42,081 nucleotides of DNA from Anaerolineae bacterium (GTDB lineage: Bacteria; Chloroflexota; Anaerolineae; Promineifilales; Promineifilaceae), in the NCBI GenBank assembly GCA_028277515.1, contig JANQGC010000241.1, positions 1 through 42,081 on the forward strand, in the 5' to 3' direction. Below the pieces are notes generated by a model. The model searched no databases and had not been told where the DNA came from. It saw only the letters and a list, made by a program, of their open reading frames with translations. Position 1 is the stretch's first letter; each line of letters opens with the position of its first letter. Positions 9,100 through 16,695 of this stretch are shown here, piece by piece. The translations under genes were made by a program, and so were the position numbers.

Positions 9100-9127
9100 T
9101 TGGATATATTTGAGTTTTTAGTATACT
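9100..9127 (+). promoter_or_regulatory. candidate promoter of the tRNA-Pro/Gly/CAU cluster
   Basis: TTGGAT (9100-9105) and TATACT (9122-9127) are separated by 16 bp, a reasonable sigma70-type pair. The predicted start is about 40 nt upstream of tRNA-Pro, and no other good pair is seen in the gap. Confidence 0.5.
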
Positions 9128-9173
9128 TATGGTTTGTAGCTCGGCCTGTGGCCGGTCTTGTCATTCAGCAGCA

Positions 9174-9250
9174 CGGGGCGTAGCTCAGCCTGGTAGAGCG
9201 CTCGGTTTGGGTCCGAGAGGTCGTCAGTTCAAATCTGGCCGCCCCGACCA
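9174..9250 (+). tRNA. tRNA-Pro (anticodon UGG)
   Basis: The acceptor CGGGGCG pairs with CGCCCCG, discriminator A, and CCA is encoded at 9248-9250. The anticodon stem CTCGG/CCGAG holds loop TTTGGGT, anticodon UGG. The T arm GTCAG-TTCAAAT-CTGGC has one wobble pair. First gene of a three-tRNA cluster on the plus strand. Confidence 0.95.
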
Positions 9251-9325
9251 GGATTTTTTATAAGCTGGAATATGGCAATGGTTCGGATTTGGACTATTAG
9301 ATGAACATGACCGAACAATTTTTTT

Positions 9326-9396
9326 GCGGCAGTGGTGTAGGGGTAACACAACAGCCTTCCAAGCTGTTATCAGGGGTTCGAATCCCCTCTGCCGCT
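9326..9396 (+). tRNA. tRNA-Gly (anticodon UCC)
   Basis: A 71-nt tRNA with acceptor GCGGCAG/CTGCCGC, discriminator U, anticodon stem ACAGC/GCTGT with loop CTTCCAA (anticodon UCC) and T arm GGGG-TTCGAAT-CCCC. CCA is not encoded. Second gene in the cluster. Confidence 0.95.
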
Positions 9397-9416
9397 CTGA
9401 AAGCTGGGGATTTTCA

Positions 9417-9488
9417 GGGCCTGTAGCTCAAAGGCAGAGCAGTCGGCTCATAACCGATCGGTTCTAGGTTCGAGTCCTAGCAGGCCCA
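9417..9488 (+). tRNA. CAU-anticodon tRNA, probably tRNA-Ile2 (TilS substrate)
   Basis: Acceptor GGGCCTG/CAGGCCC with A73. The anticodon arm TCGG/CCGA holds CTCATAA, anticodon CAU. The G1-C72 pair and lack of three G-C pairs at the anticodon base rule out initiator tRNA. The C4-G69 and C5-G68 pairs are those reported as TilS determinants in E. coli tRNA-Ile2, and the overall sequence resembles the B. subtilis Ile2 tRNA more than its elongator Met tRNA. Elongator Met is the alternative. CCA is incomplete in the DNA (ACC then T). Confidence 0.85.
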
Positions 9489-9508
9489 CCTAATATGAAT
9501 CATATTAC

Positions 9509-9546
9509 ACGGTCGTTCACATATTTGAACGGCCGTTTTGTTTTTT
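9509..9546 (+). terminator. intrinsic terminator of the tRNA cluster
   Basis: An 11-bp stem, ACGGTCGTTCA with TGAACGGCCGT (one wobble), around a 6-nt loop is followed by TTTTGTTTTTT. It begins 21 nt after the last tRNA and ends the tRNA transcription unit before the cupin gene at 9611. Confidence 0.85.
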
Positions 9547-9610
9547 GTACAGGAATTATCACCTTTCGACCAATTAAGTGAGCAATCAATTGAGAAGAAA
9601 AGGATAAAAC

Positions 9611-10141
9611 ATGGTAAAAAAAGTTAAGCCAATTCTAGATGAGCAAACCATCACAGCGGACGGTGAATTAATATCCCCCAGAATCGAAGGTTTAATTATC
9701 CGCCCACTGCGTCCTATTGAAGATAAAAGGGGGGAGGTAGTAGAAGTTTTCAGACCATCATGGGAAGTTCACCCGGACCCCCTGGTTTATGTTTACCAGG
9801 TGGGTATTCGACCAGGAGCTATAAAAGGTTGGACCAAACACGAAAAACAGGACGATCGCATCTATGTATGCCGTGGGTACCTGCGCTGGGCATTTTTTGA
9901 CGATCGGGAAGATTCAATTACCTATAAAATGTTTAATAAATTTGCGTTTAGCGAGCGAAATCGTGCTCTTATCATTATACCTCGCGGCGTGTACCATGCT
10001 GTGCAAAATATTGGTGATACAGAAGCGATTTTCGTTAACATGCCAACCGAGCCTTATGACCACAGGACCCCAGATAAATACCGCTTACCAATCAAAAATG
10101 ATCTCATCCCTTTTGATTTTGATGATGGTCCAGGGTGGTAA
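9611..10141 (+). CDS. RmlC-like cupin (dTDP-4-dehydrorhamnose 3,5-epimerase family)
   Basis: The 176-residue protein has the double-stranded beta-helix pattern of the RmlC family. The N-terminal entry is EGLIIRPLRPIEDKRGEVVEVF, the core is RPGAIKGWTKHEKQDDRIYVCRG with the His expected at the active site, and the later segment is IPRGVYHAVQNIGDTEAIFVNMP, including the conserved Tyr-His. Length is typical (175-190). Classical RmlC enzymes epimerise a dTDP-4-keto sugar in rhamnose synthesis, but the usual RGLHYQ motif is replaced by KGWTKHE, so substrate and even catalysis are uncertain. AAAGGA lies 7 nt before the ATG. It is followed after 11 nt by a glycosyltransferase, suggesting cell-surface polysaccharide or glycoprotein work. 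Confidence 0.82.
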   Translation: MVKKVKPILDEQTITADGELISPRIEGLIIRPLRPIEDKRGEVVEVFRPSWEVHPDPLVYVYQVGIRPGAIKGWTKHEKQDDRIYVCRGYLRWAFFDDREDSITYKMFNKFAFSERNRALIIIPRGVYHAVQNIGDTEAIFVNMPTEPYDHRTPDKYRLPIKNDLIPFDFDDGPGW

Positions 10142-10152
10142 TGGAGTAAGGC

Positions 10153-11079
10153 ATGGATGCACCTCTTGTGACCGTCATCACAGCTACATATAACGGTCAA
10201 AGAACACTTCCCTTTACCTTGCGGAGCGTCATTAACCAGGACTTCGAAAATTTTGAGATGTGGGTGGTGGGTGATGGATGCACAGATGATAGCGAATCCA
10301 TCGTAAAATCCATTAGGGATCCACGCCTTAATTGGGTCAATTTGCCCACTAATAGTGGTAGCCAGAGCGTACCGAATAATGAAGGATTACGACGAGCGCG
10401 AAGTCAATATATTGCCTTCATCGGACAAGATGATTTGTGGTTTCCCTGGCATTTATCTTCTTTAATCAAAATAATTGAATCTAAAGTCGCCGACTTTGCT
10501 CATGCTTTTACTATCAGTATTGGCAAGAATGGTAAATTTTGGTCGAAGGGTCCACCCCGGAAGGGCTCCAGTTATAAGTATCATGGATTTCCACCTTCAT
10601 CCTGGCTGCATAAACGTGAAATTGTTGATGTTATTGGTTATTGGCGTCCTCCGGAATCTCTTGGCTGCGGGATTGATTATGATTTTACGAAGCGAGCTTA
10701 CTTGGCCGGGTTGAAAATTGTTTTCAGCCCTGAACTTGGCGTCCTAAAATTTCCTTCACCCGGCTGGGGATTTTATAAAGCGGAAAGCATGATTCCTCAG
10801 GCTATCTATTTTCAAAAAATGCTCGACGATCCAAATTTATTAGCCTATCGAGCTTTGCTACGATTAAATTATTTCATCCATAGGAATGAAATTACAAATT
10901 ATCGCAAACCGTTGAAGCTGGCTTCCACTGATCTTTTTGGCTCTTTTACCTGGTTTACAAGATCTATTGCCAGTCGTTTGGCCGAGGCTTATGGATACGA
11001 TCGATGGCCTGTATCTACTATTTCACGTTTTCGCTATCAACACGCGCGAAGGAGACGGAACAAATTTCGCGGTTTATGA
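10153..11079 (+). CDS. glycosyltransferase family 2
   Basis: The 308 residues start with the GT-A fold signature PLVTVITATYNGQRTLPFTLRSVINQ. The nucleotide-sugar segment WVVGDGCTDDSE and a DxD-like GQDDLWFP motif near residue 97 follow. The C-terminal half is basic (HARRRRNKFRG at the end) and may touch membrane lipid. No transmembrane helix is evident. It probably transfers a sugar from a nucleotide donor onto a surface glycan; donor and acceptor are unknown. It shares an operon with the RmlC-like cupin and overlaps the convergent DUF2723 gene by 6 nt at their 3' ends. Confidence 0.88.
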   Translation: MDAPLVTVITATYNGQRTLPFTLRSVINQDFENFEMWVVGDGCTDDSESIVKSIRDPRLNWVNLPTNSGSQSVPNNEGLRRARSQYIAFIGQDDLWFPWHLSSLIKIIESKVADFAHAFTISIGKNGKFWSKGPPRKGSSYKYHGFPPSSWLHKREIVDVIGYWRPPESLGCGIDYDFTKRAYLAGLKIVFSPELGVLKFPSPGWGFYKAESMIPQAIYFQKMLDDPNLLAYRALLRLNYFIHRNEITNYRKPLKLASTDLFGSFTWFTRSIASRLAEAYGYDRWPVSTISRFRYQHARRRRNKFRGL

Positions 11080-14000
11080 TCCGTCGACTCTGGTTAAGCC
11101 AAGCGGGATCCAGCCATATTCTGCGACCAATCGTTCGTCTAAAATGGGCAGCCGCCGGTTTGTAAAGGCATCATACAGATTGACGGCTCCACCTATCTGT
11201 TGGTCGGGACTTGCCTGGGGGTTAACGGTTAGAAAATGAGGAGAGCGCACATAAGAACCGGTTATCCATTTTAATGTGGGAATCGCGCCCATAGCCGGCA
11301 CGGCATCATTTAGATCCCACCAGGCCCAATGAAAACCATCATCTTCAAATCCGATAAGTCGCGTGGATACAACATAATCGCGCATGACCGGCCGGCCGCT
11401 CAGGAACTGTTGGTACAGGGTCATGTTCTGGCCGGGAGACAATGTTTCATCGCTGGACAATGGATTCCCTTGCCATACAATTCCTTGTCCCAAGGGAACA
11501 TAATGAGTCTGTTCAGGTTTTAATACCGAGGTCCAGCGATTACTGGGAATGCCCCAGGGTCCAATGTAGGGTGGTAAGGAATCGACGGGTTCATCGATCA
11601 CCTCTGAAAAATAGCCGTCGGCCGTTTGCCAATGCAAATATAGTCTTGGGGCATTTGGCAAGGTTTTGTCCCAATCATATCCAACGAGGCGCAAGTTCGG
11701 ATCAAAAGTCGTTTGCCGGTTCAAGGGCTTGGCCGTAATCTGTGGCCTATCCATCGCCGAGATATTTATCTGGGTTAGTAAGGTTCGATCTTGCCCCTCA
11801 TCATTGATCATTAATTCTCCATCTGAAGCCCCAAATAAAATAGTGTAATCTCCTGGAGATGCACCTAAACGGGGTGTCAAGCGGAATTGGGTGAGCGTGA
11901 CCCCTTCTTCCTGCGTATTGGGAGGCAGATCTTGCTGGGCGAAGATTTGATTGTTTGAATCAACAAGATGGGTAAATAATGTGATTGCGGGATCCAATTC
12001 GGCCGCGGGCTGCCAGGCAATGGTCACGATCAACTCATCTGCTATCTGAATATTCTCTTCGTCGAATTGATAACCGATCAATTGAATTTTATCCCCGATG
12101 AGATGGTTGATAGGGCTGAAACCGGACGGCATGGTCAAACGGGGTTCGGTCCGAAATAGAAAGGCTTCCCCTACGGGTTCTGGATGGGGAAGATCTGCAA
12201 ATGCCTCTGGACTGTAATGGGTGCTGATGACCAGATGTGAATCGCCAAGTTCCTCCCCGATTCGCCTGGCCCAGGTTTGGGCGTATGGTTCCCCTTCAGG
12301 AAAAACAAACCGAATTTCTACATCCTGGCGTAACCCTTCGACTTCTTGCAAATACCAAAGTGGGGTGACCCAATGCCAATCAGCTAAAATGACGCCATTA
12401 TCAGGAGTATTTTCCAGCAAGGGCTGGGCATAACCCCTGGCAGTTGTATCCCGGTGTAAAGTTTGATAGCTGGGATAATGATCGACCATCTGCCATAAAG
12501 CGGCAACTATGAAGATAGATATAAAAATTGGGCCTGCCACCGGCCGCAGGTTTTCTATTTTGAGTATTCGCCAAATTTTGTTGGATTTGCCTGCGACAAA
12601 ACCTAACATCAGCACGAGGGCGATATAAGCGGGCAGCATATATTCCACGGTTTGCGGCGCGCGGTAGGTGGCCGTGACGAGCGTATGGATCAAGAATGAT
12701 CCGCCGACTAGAAAGCCCAGCTTCCAATTCCATAAAAATAAGAGCAATAATCCGAGCATCATGCCGCCAATCAGGAGCGGGTTAAATTGGAACGCCAGCA
12801 CATTGACCATGATTTTTAGCCGTTCCAAAAACAAGGCCGGTTCCAGGTAGGTGAATAGATCGCCTCGAAAACCAATGGCCAATACATGTTCTAGAAATCC
12901 CGGCAAGGTCGCTAAATCAGGCGAAGCCCCCCTGGCTCCCGACGAGGCGCGAAAGACCAGGTAGAGAACGGGTAGAAGCCCAAGGAGGAAGGCCAAAATC
13001 GGCCGCCACCAGCGCCAGGGTGACCGCAATAAATTCGGGTCTACCATCAGGATGAACAAAAAGAAGATCAAGCCCATGAATATTAAAGAGGCATGGTGGG
13101 TTAGCCCAAGACCTAAGAATAAAGCGAAAAGAATCAACAAGCGGTCCGGTTTCTTTGTGCTGTCCATGATACTTGCTCGATTGCGTGTATCATAAAACGC
13201 CAGCAGCAGCAAGAACAGCAGCGCCGTAAACATGGCGCTTAAACTGCGAATGTTGGCCGTCGTTGCCTGCGCCCAAAATGTGGTTGCCGATCCTAAGGCA
13301 ATGACAGATAACAAAGAAGCCAGGTGTTTTTTAGTTAATAAATACACGCCGGCGTATACCAGGGCCAGGGTAAGGGCACCGGTGAAGGCGGACAGTAAAT
13401 TGACCCGGTAAGCGACCGTGGGGCCGATTGGCAATTGGGTCATCAGGTGGGCGAGCATGGTGTAGAGTGCAAAGCCTGGCGGATGAGCAATGCCCAGGTT
13501 GGCGGCCACAACCTGAAATTCTCCACTATCAGCAGGGAGAATGTCAGGGGCAAGCGTTAGAAAATAGATGAAAAAAAATAGAGCTGCCAGAACCGCCGAC
13601 ACGATTCCCGGCTTTATAGATTGGAGAAGTCTTCTGTCGTTTATTAACATCTGTGTTGATACTAGCAGGGCAAAAAGGGCGGTGAAAAAGGCAATTCGCC
13701 AATCAGCCTCTAGATGGAAAACGTAGATGAGGAGCAGGAGGGCCGGCCATGTTTTAGTAATGGGAATATCTCTACTTTGAAACAAGCTGTTACCAATTGT
13801 CATTCCGAGGTCTTCCAGCCTGTCCTGAGCTTGCCGAAGGGAGGAATCTTTCGCCGGTCGAGAATTAGATCCCTCGGCTCCCTCGGGATGACATCTATAG
13901 TTTCTTTTCTTAAAGAGCAGAGCCTGCGATCTGAGGTTTCTTAGGAAGAATGCACCTAAGAAGGTGCATGAAAAGGTCAGGATGAACGCGGCCGTTAAGG

Positions 14001-14103
14001 GGGTGCTGCTGCCGCTAATCTGAGACCAAAGTTCACTGAATAGACGACCGAAAAATAGCCCAAGGGCGACGCCGGGAGCGAGTGTAAGTAGTTTTGATTT
14101 CAA
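11074..14103 (-). CDS. DUF2723 multi-pass membrane glycosyltransferase-like protein
   Basis: A 1009-residue protein with about a dozen hydrophobic helices in the first ~560 residues, then a large soluble C-terminal half of beta-rich appearance. The conserved first loop, PADSGEFQVVAANLGIAHPPGF (HPPGF at 207-211), is the hallmark of DUF2723/TMEM260-type GT-C enzymes related to protein O-mannosyltransferases, where the acidic residue is expected to be catalytic. It presumably acts on the outer face of the membrane with a lipid-linked sugar. The start is TTG, 12 nt after the TAG of the small ORF at 14116-14304 and in the same frame, with no clear ribosome site. Residues about 71-102 are a translated dispersed repeat (see 13799-13893), a likely late insertion in a cytoplasmic or linker segment. 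Confidence 0.85.
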   Translation of the reverse strand: MKSKLLTLAPGVALGLFFGRLFSELWSQISGSSTPLTAAFILTFSCTFLGAFFLRNLRSQALLFKKRNYRCHPEGAEGSNSRPAKDSSLRQAQDRLEDLGMTIGNSLFQSRDIPITKTWPALLLLIYVFHLEADWRIAFFTALFALLVSTQMLINDRRLLQSIKPGIVSAVLAALFFFIYFLTLAPDILPADSGEFQVVAANLGIAHPPGFALYTMLAHLMTQLPIGPTVAYRVNLLSAFTGALTLALVYAGVYLLTKKHLASLLSVIALGSATTFWAQATTANIRSLSAMFTALLFLLLLAFYDTRNRASIMDSTKKPDRLLILFALFLGLGLTHHASLIFMGLIFFLFILMVDPNLLRSPWRWWRPILAFLLGLLPVLYLVFRASSGARGASPDLATLPGFLEHVLAIGFRGDLFTYLEPALFLERLKIMVNVLAFQFNPLLIGGMMLGLLLLFLWNWKLGFLVGGSFLIHTLVTATYRAPQTVEYMLPAYIALVLMLGFVAGKSNKIWRILKIENLRPVAGPIFISIFIVAALWQMVDHYPSYQTLHRDTTARGYAQPLLENTPDNGVILADWHWVTPLWYLQEVEGLRQDVEIRFVFPEGEPYAQTWARRIGEELGDSHLVISTHYSPEAFADLPHPEPVGEAFLFRTEPRLTMPSGFSPINHLIGDKIQLIGYQFDEENIQIADELIVTIAWQPAAELDPAITLFTHLVDSNNQIFAQQDLPPNTQEEGVTLTQFRLTPRLGASPGDYTILFGASDGELMINDEGQDRTLLTQINISAMDRPQITAKPLNRQTTFDPNLRLVGYDWDKTLPNAPRLYLHWQTADGYFSEVIDEPVDSLPPYIGPWGIPSNRWTSVLKPEQTHYVPLGQGIVWQGNPLSSDETLSPGQNMTLYQQFLSGRPVMRDYVVSTRLIGFEDDGFHWAWWDLNDAVPAMGAIPTLKWITGSYVRSPHFLTVNPQASPDQQIGGAVNLYDAFTNRRLPILDERLVAEYGWIPLGLTRVDGS
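13799..13893. repeat. dispersed inverted-repeat element inserted in a gene
   Basis: About 95 bp bounded by GTCATTCCGAGG and CCTCGGGATGAC, which are inverted repeats with one mismatch. Inside is CCTGTCCTGAGCTTGCCGAAGG, close to a short repeat I recognise from many bacterial genomes. It lies in frame in the DUF2723 gene and is translated on the minus strand as a hydrophilic stretch containing SLRQAQDRLEDLG, unlike the hydrophobic sequence around it. Confidence 0.75.
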
Positions 14104-14115
14104 AATACAAAGAGG

Positions 14116-14304
14116 CTAAGGGCTGGCGTGTGGCGTGTCCCCAACGGCCTGCTGTGGTGGAGATTCTTCAACCTCATAATCTTCAGCAATGAAGCGGTCT
14201 TCAACGCGGCTTAAGCGGGACGAAAGCATTGAGGCCGTGATGACCAGCACCGACGCCAAAATTGATAAGGTTACCAGGACGGCAATAATTGCCAGCATTA
14301 TCAT
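14116..14304 (-). CDS. small single-span membrane protein
   Basis: 62 residues: one strong N-terminal transmembrane helix (residues 2-28, rich in I, L, V and A) followed by a charged, acidic tail (RLSRVEDRFIAEDYEVEE) and a Pro/Ala end. AAGGA lies about 6 nt before the ATG, which supports real translation. It belongs to no family I recognise. The stop TAG is followed by only four sense codons before the TTG start of the DUF2723 gene in the same frame, so the two may be translationally coupled, or may once have been one protein. Confidence 0.6.
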   Translation of the reverse strand: MIMLAIIAVLVTLSILASVLVITASMLSSRLSRVEDRFIAEDYEVEESPPQQAVGDTPHASP

Positions 14305-14355
14305 GACGATTCCTTTCTTCCAAACCCCCTGGACATATACTACACCAGAATTTGG

Positions 14356-14400
14356 AAGGTGAGTAACCGCTTTATCTACGGTTTAAAGACGCCTCACCTT
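14356..14400 (-). other. stem-loop at the 3' end of the his operon
   Basis: AAGGTGAG (14356-14363) pairs with CTCACCTT (14393-14400), with an inner AACCG/CGGTT stem. The right arm overlaps the hisE stop codon. There is no T-run after it on the minus strand, so it may be an RNA 3'-end stabiliser or weak terminator rather than a standard intrinsic terminator. Confidence 0.45.
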
Positions 14401-14675
14401 CGCCGTTGAGCCAGCTCAGCCAGAATATCATTCCAGGTCAGAGCACGTGCGGCAAGCAGGACGAGGAGATGGTATATGAGATCGGCCGATTCTTCTATAA
14501 TTCGTTGGTTTCCCTGCCCCTTGGCCGCTAATATTATTTCAATCGCCTCCTCGCCAATCTTCTTGACGATTTCATCCTCTCCATCGTCGAATAGCTGATT
14601 GGTATAGGATCCAGGACGAGGATCTGTTTTACGGTTTTGAATAACTGCGAAAAGCTCTTGAATTTGATCACTCAT
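14394..14675 (-). CDS. hisE: phosphoribosyl-ATP pyrophosphohydrolase
   Basis: HisE hydrolyses phosphoribosyl-ATP to phosphoribosyl-AMP and pyrophosphate, the second step of histidine synthesis. The 93-residue all-helical MazG-like protein shows KKIGEEAIEIILAA and EESADLIYHLLVLL, the two Glu/Asp motifs that bind Mg. In many bacteria it is fused to HisI; here it is a separate last gene, 36 nt after hisI. Length is normal for stand-alone HisE. Confidence 0.95.
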   Translation of the reverse strand: MSDQIQELFAVIQNRKTDPRPGSYTNQLFDDGEDEIVKKIGEEAIEIILAAKGQGNQRIIEESADLIYHLLVLLAARALTWNDILAELAQRRR

Positions 14676-14711
14676 AATTTATTTACTCAAAATACAAAAT
14701 GAAAGGCGAAG

Positions 14712-15038
14712 TCAGGATGATGTCAGATCGTCAAGTGAGTTGTGAAAGCAGCTTGTTGCCCCTGTATGGCAAGCAGGTCCGGCGGGATTGACCAGGAGCA
14801 GGAGCGTATCACTATCACAATCAAAATATAGTTCTCTCACGCGCATAATGTTTCCTGACGTCCCCCCTTTGTGCCAGGGTTCCTGACGGCTGCGGCTCCA
14901 GAAATGGGCTTCGGCCGTTTTTAGGGTGCGCTGCAAGGCTTCCTGGTTCATCCAGGCCATCATCAAAACTTGTTTCGTATGGCTGTCCTGAACAATCGCC
15001 GGAATAAGCCCATTTTCATTAAATCTCAGATTCTCCAT
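14712..15038 (-). CDS. hisI: phosphoribosyl-AMP cyclohydrolase
   Basis: HisI opens the adenine ring of phosphoribosyl-AMP. The Mg site DCDSDT and the Zn cysteines in CHTGATSC are present, together with the [13 protein letters not shown] signature. I place the start at the ATG at 15038 (108 residues, beginning MENLRF), because GAGGG lies 7 nt upstream and the 10 extra codons of the longer frame (to 15068) would overlap hisF. With this start hisI begins 10 nt after the hisF stop. Confidence 0.94.
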   Translation of the reverse strand: MENLRFNENGLIPAIVQDSHTKQVLMMAWMNQEALQRTLKTAEAHFWSRSRQEPWHKGGTSGNIMRVRELYFDCDSDTLLLLVNPAGPACHTGATSCFHNSLDDLTSS

Positions 15039-15048
15039 AAAGAAACCC

Positions 15049-15816
15049 TCATACTGGACGAATGGCAAATCCTTGCGATTGCAGATAAGACTTCACTTCA
15101 GCGATGCTCAATTGGCGATAATGGAACAAGGATGCAGCGAGGACAGCCTCAGCCCCACCGATCGATAGAGCTTCGGCGAAATGTTCCAGTTTTCCGGCTC
15201 CACCGGAAGCAATGACGGGAATGGACACCGCCTCGCTGATGGCTCTTGTGAGAGGTAGATCATATCCGGCTTGCGTGCCGTCACCATCCATACTGGTTAA
15301 CAGGATTTCACCGGCTCCCCGCTGTTCAACCTCCCTGGCCCAATCAACCGCATCCAAGGGGGTTGCTTCTCGACCCCCGCGGACGAACACCTGCCACTCT
15401 CCTTCATTTTCGGTTTTTTGCCGGGCGTCAATAGCCACAACAACGGCCTGGCTGCCGAATTCGCGAGCGCCATCAGTAATAAGCTGTGGGTTACGTACTG
15501 CGGCGGAATTGATGCTGATTTTATCAGCCCCCGATCGTAAGATGGCGCGCATATCATCGACCGTTCGAATGCCCCCGCCAACGGTAAATGGGATGAAGAC
15601 TTGATCGGCAACGGCGCGGGCCATTTTCATCACGGTTTGCCTGGCTTCGTGCGTAGCCGTAATGTCTAGAAAGACCAGTTCATCAGCACCCGCCGCGTCG
15701 TAAACCTGCGCTTGCTGCACCGGGTCCCCGGCGTCTTGCAGGTCCACAAAATTTACACCTTTGACAACTCGGCCATTTTTTACGTCAAGACAGGGAATAA
15801 TTCTATTGGCAAGCAT
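15049..15816 (-). CDS. hisF: imidazole glycerol phosphate synthase, cyclase subunit
   Basis: HisF is the (beta-alpha)8 barrel that condenses PRFAR with ammonia delivered by HisH, giving IGP and AICAR. It has the first catalytic Asp in [12 protein letters not shown], the second in VVVAIDAR, and phosphate-binding loops TVGGGIR and ASGGAG. The ATG at 15816 (255 residues, MLANRIIP) is preferred over a TTG three codons upstream; GAAGG lies 9 nt before it. Upstream, repeat copy C separates it from hisA. Confidence 0.96.
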   Translation of the reverse strand: MLANRIIPCLDVKNGRVVKGVNFVDLQDAGDPVQQAQVYDAAGADELVFLDITATHEARQTVMKMARAVADQVFIPFTVGGGIRTVDDMRAILRSGADKISINSAAVRNPQLITDGAREFGSQAVVVAIDARQKTENEGEWQVFVRGGREATPLDAVDWAREVEQRGAGEILLTSMDGDGTQAGYDLPLTRAISEAVSIPVIASGGAGKLEHFAEALSIGGAEAVLAASLFHYRQLSIAEVKSYLQSQGFAIRPV

Positions 15817-15845
15817 GATTATCAACCTTCACCGATCTTCGGTAT

Positions 15846-15943
15846 ACTGTTACGAAAATTATTCACACAGAAATCTGACAACTTTTCACTTGATCTATGG
15901 GCGAAAATAATTTAACAAAAGTTGTCAAATTTTAGGTAACACA
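15846..15943. repeat. dispersed hairpin element, copy C (inside the his operon)
   Basis: Arms ATCTGACAACTTTT (15873-15886) and AAAAGTTGTCAAAT (15917-15930) pair with one mismatch. Outer ends read TGTTAC, then AAAATT, in inverted orientation. Very similar to copy D at 35846. The right arm runs into hisA: the TGA stop of hisA (15927-15925) is part of the repeat, as are its last residues LPKI. Confidence 0.8.
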
Positions 15944-16665
15944 ATGTTCAGGGCATCATTTAAATCTACTTTCCCATCATATAGGGCACGGCCGATTATT
16001 AATCCACTTAGCCCCTCCGTGTGGTAACTTATCGTTTTGCGTACATCCTCAAGAGTGGCTACGCCCCCTGAGGCGATGACATTTAAGCCAGTTTGCCGGG
16101 CTAACGTGGCGGCATTCTGCGCATTGACACCAACGAGAACGCCATCACGGCTGATGTCGGTGTAAATGATGGTGCGCACACCCAGTGCGGATATTTGCAG
16201 ACCGAGATCGAGAGGAGTCAACGGCGTCTCAGTTTGCCAGCCCCGTGTTTTGACAACGCCGTCGCGAGCATCAATGCTGACTAAAATGCGCTCCGGCCCA
16301 AATCGACGCACTGCGTCTTCGATAATATCCGGTTCCTCGACGGCCGTTGTGCCTAAAATGACGCGCGAAACCCCGCGATTCAAGGCCTGGGCAACATGGC
16401 GCAAGGTGCGTATGCCGCCCCCAAACTGAGTTTGTACGCCAAGCGCCGTTAGCTTAGGAAGAACAGTCCAATTTTTATCACCAGCTTCATCAAAGGCGCC
16501 ATCAAGGTTGACAATGTGCAGCCATTGGGCACCGGCATCAATCCATTGCTTTCCAATAGCGACGGGATCATTCCCAAATACGGTCTTCTTTTCCAATTCG
16601 CCATATTGCAACCGAACCACCTGCCCCTGGTGTAAATCAATGGCTGGGAAAATATCAAAATTCAT
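15925..16665 (-). CDS. hisA: ProFAR isomerase
   Basis: HisA converts ProFAR to PRFAR by an Amadori rearrangement in a (beta-alpha)8 barrel. Catalytic Asp residues are visible in PAIDLHQGQVVR near the N-terminus and in IIYTDISRDG in the second half; the phosphate loops are FGGGIR and ASGGVA. The ATG at 16665 (246 residues, MNFDIFP) has GGAGG 4 nt upstream, so I prefer it over the ATG at 16680. The 3' end lies in repeat copy C, which supplies the stop codon. It starts 30 nt after hisH. Confidence 0.95.
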   Translation of the reverse strand: MNFDIFPAIDLHQGQVVRLQYGELEKKTVFGNDPVAIGKQWIDAGAQWLHIVNLDGAFDEAGDKNWTVLPKLTALGVQTQFGGGIRTLRHVAQALNRGVSRVILGTTAVEEPDIIEDAVRRFGPERILVSIDARDGVVKTRGWQTETPLTPLDLGLQISALGVRTIIYTDISRDGVLVGVNAQNAATLARQTGLNVIASGGVATLEDVRKTISYHTEGLSGLIIGRALYDGKVDLNDALNIVLPKI

Positions 16666-16695
16666 TGGACCTCCAGGCATACAGTTTTTTACTCG

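Noticed and set aside
8961..9173. Repeat copy A as an intrinsic terminator for tupC
   Set aside because: The arm has T-rich ends but there is no U-tract after the 3' arm on the plus strand, and the same element occurs inside the his operon.
9417..9488. Initiator tRNA-fMet
   Set aside because: The first base pair is G1-C72 and the anticodon stem lacks the three G-C pairs of initiators.
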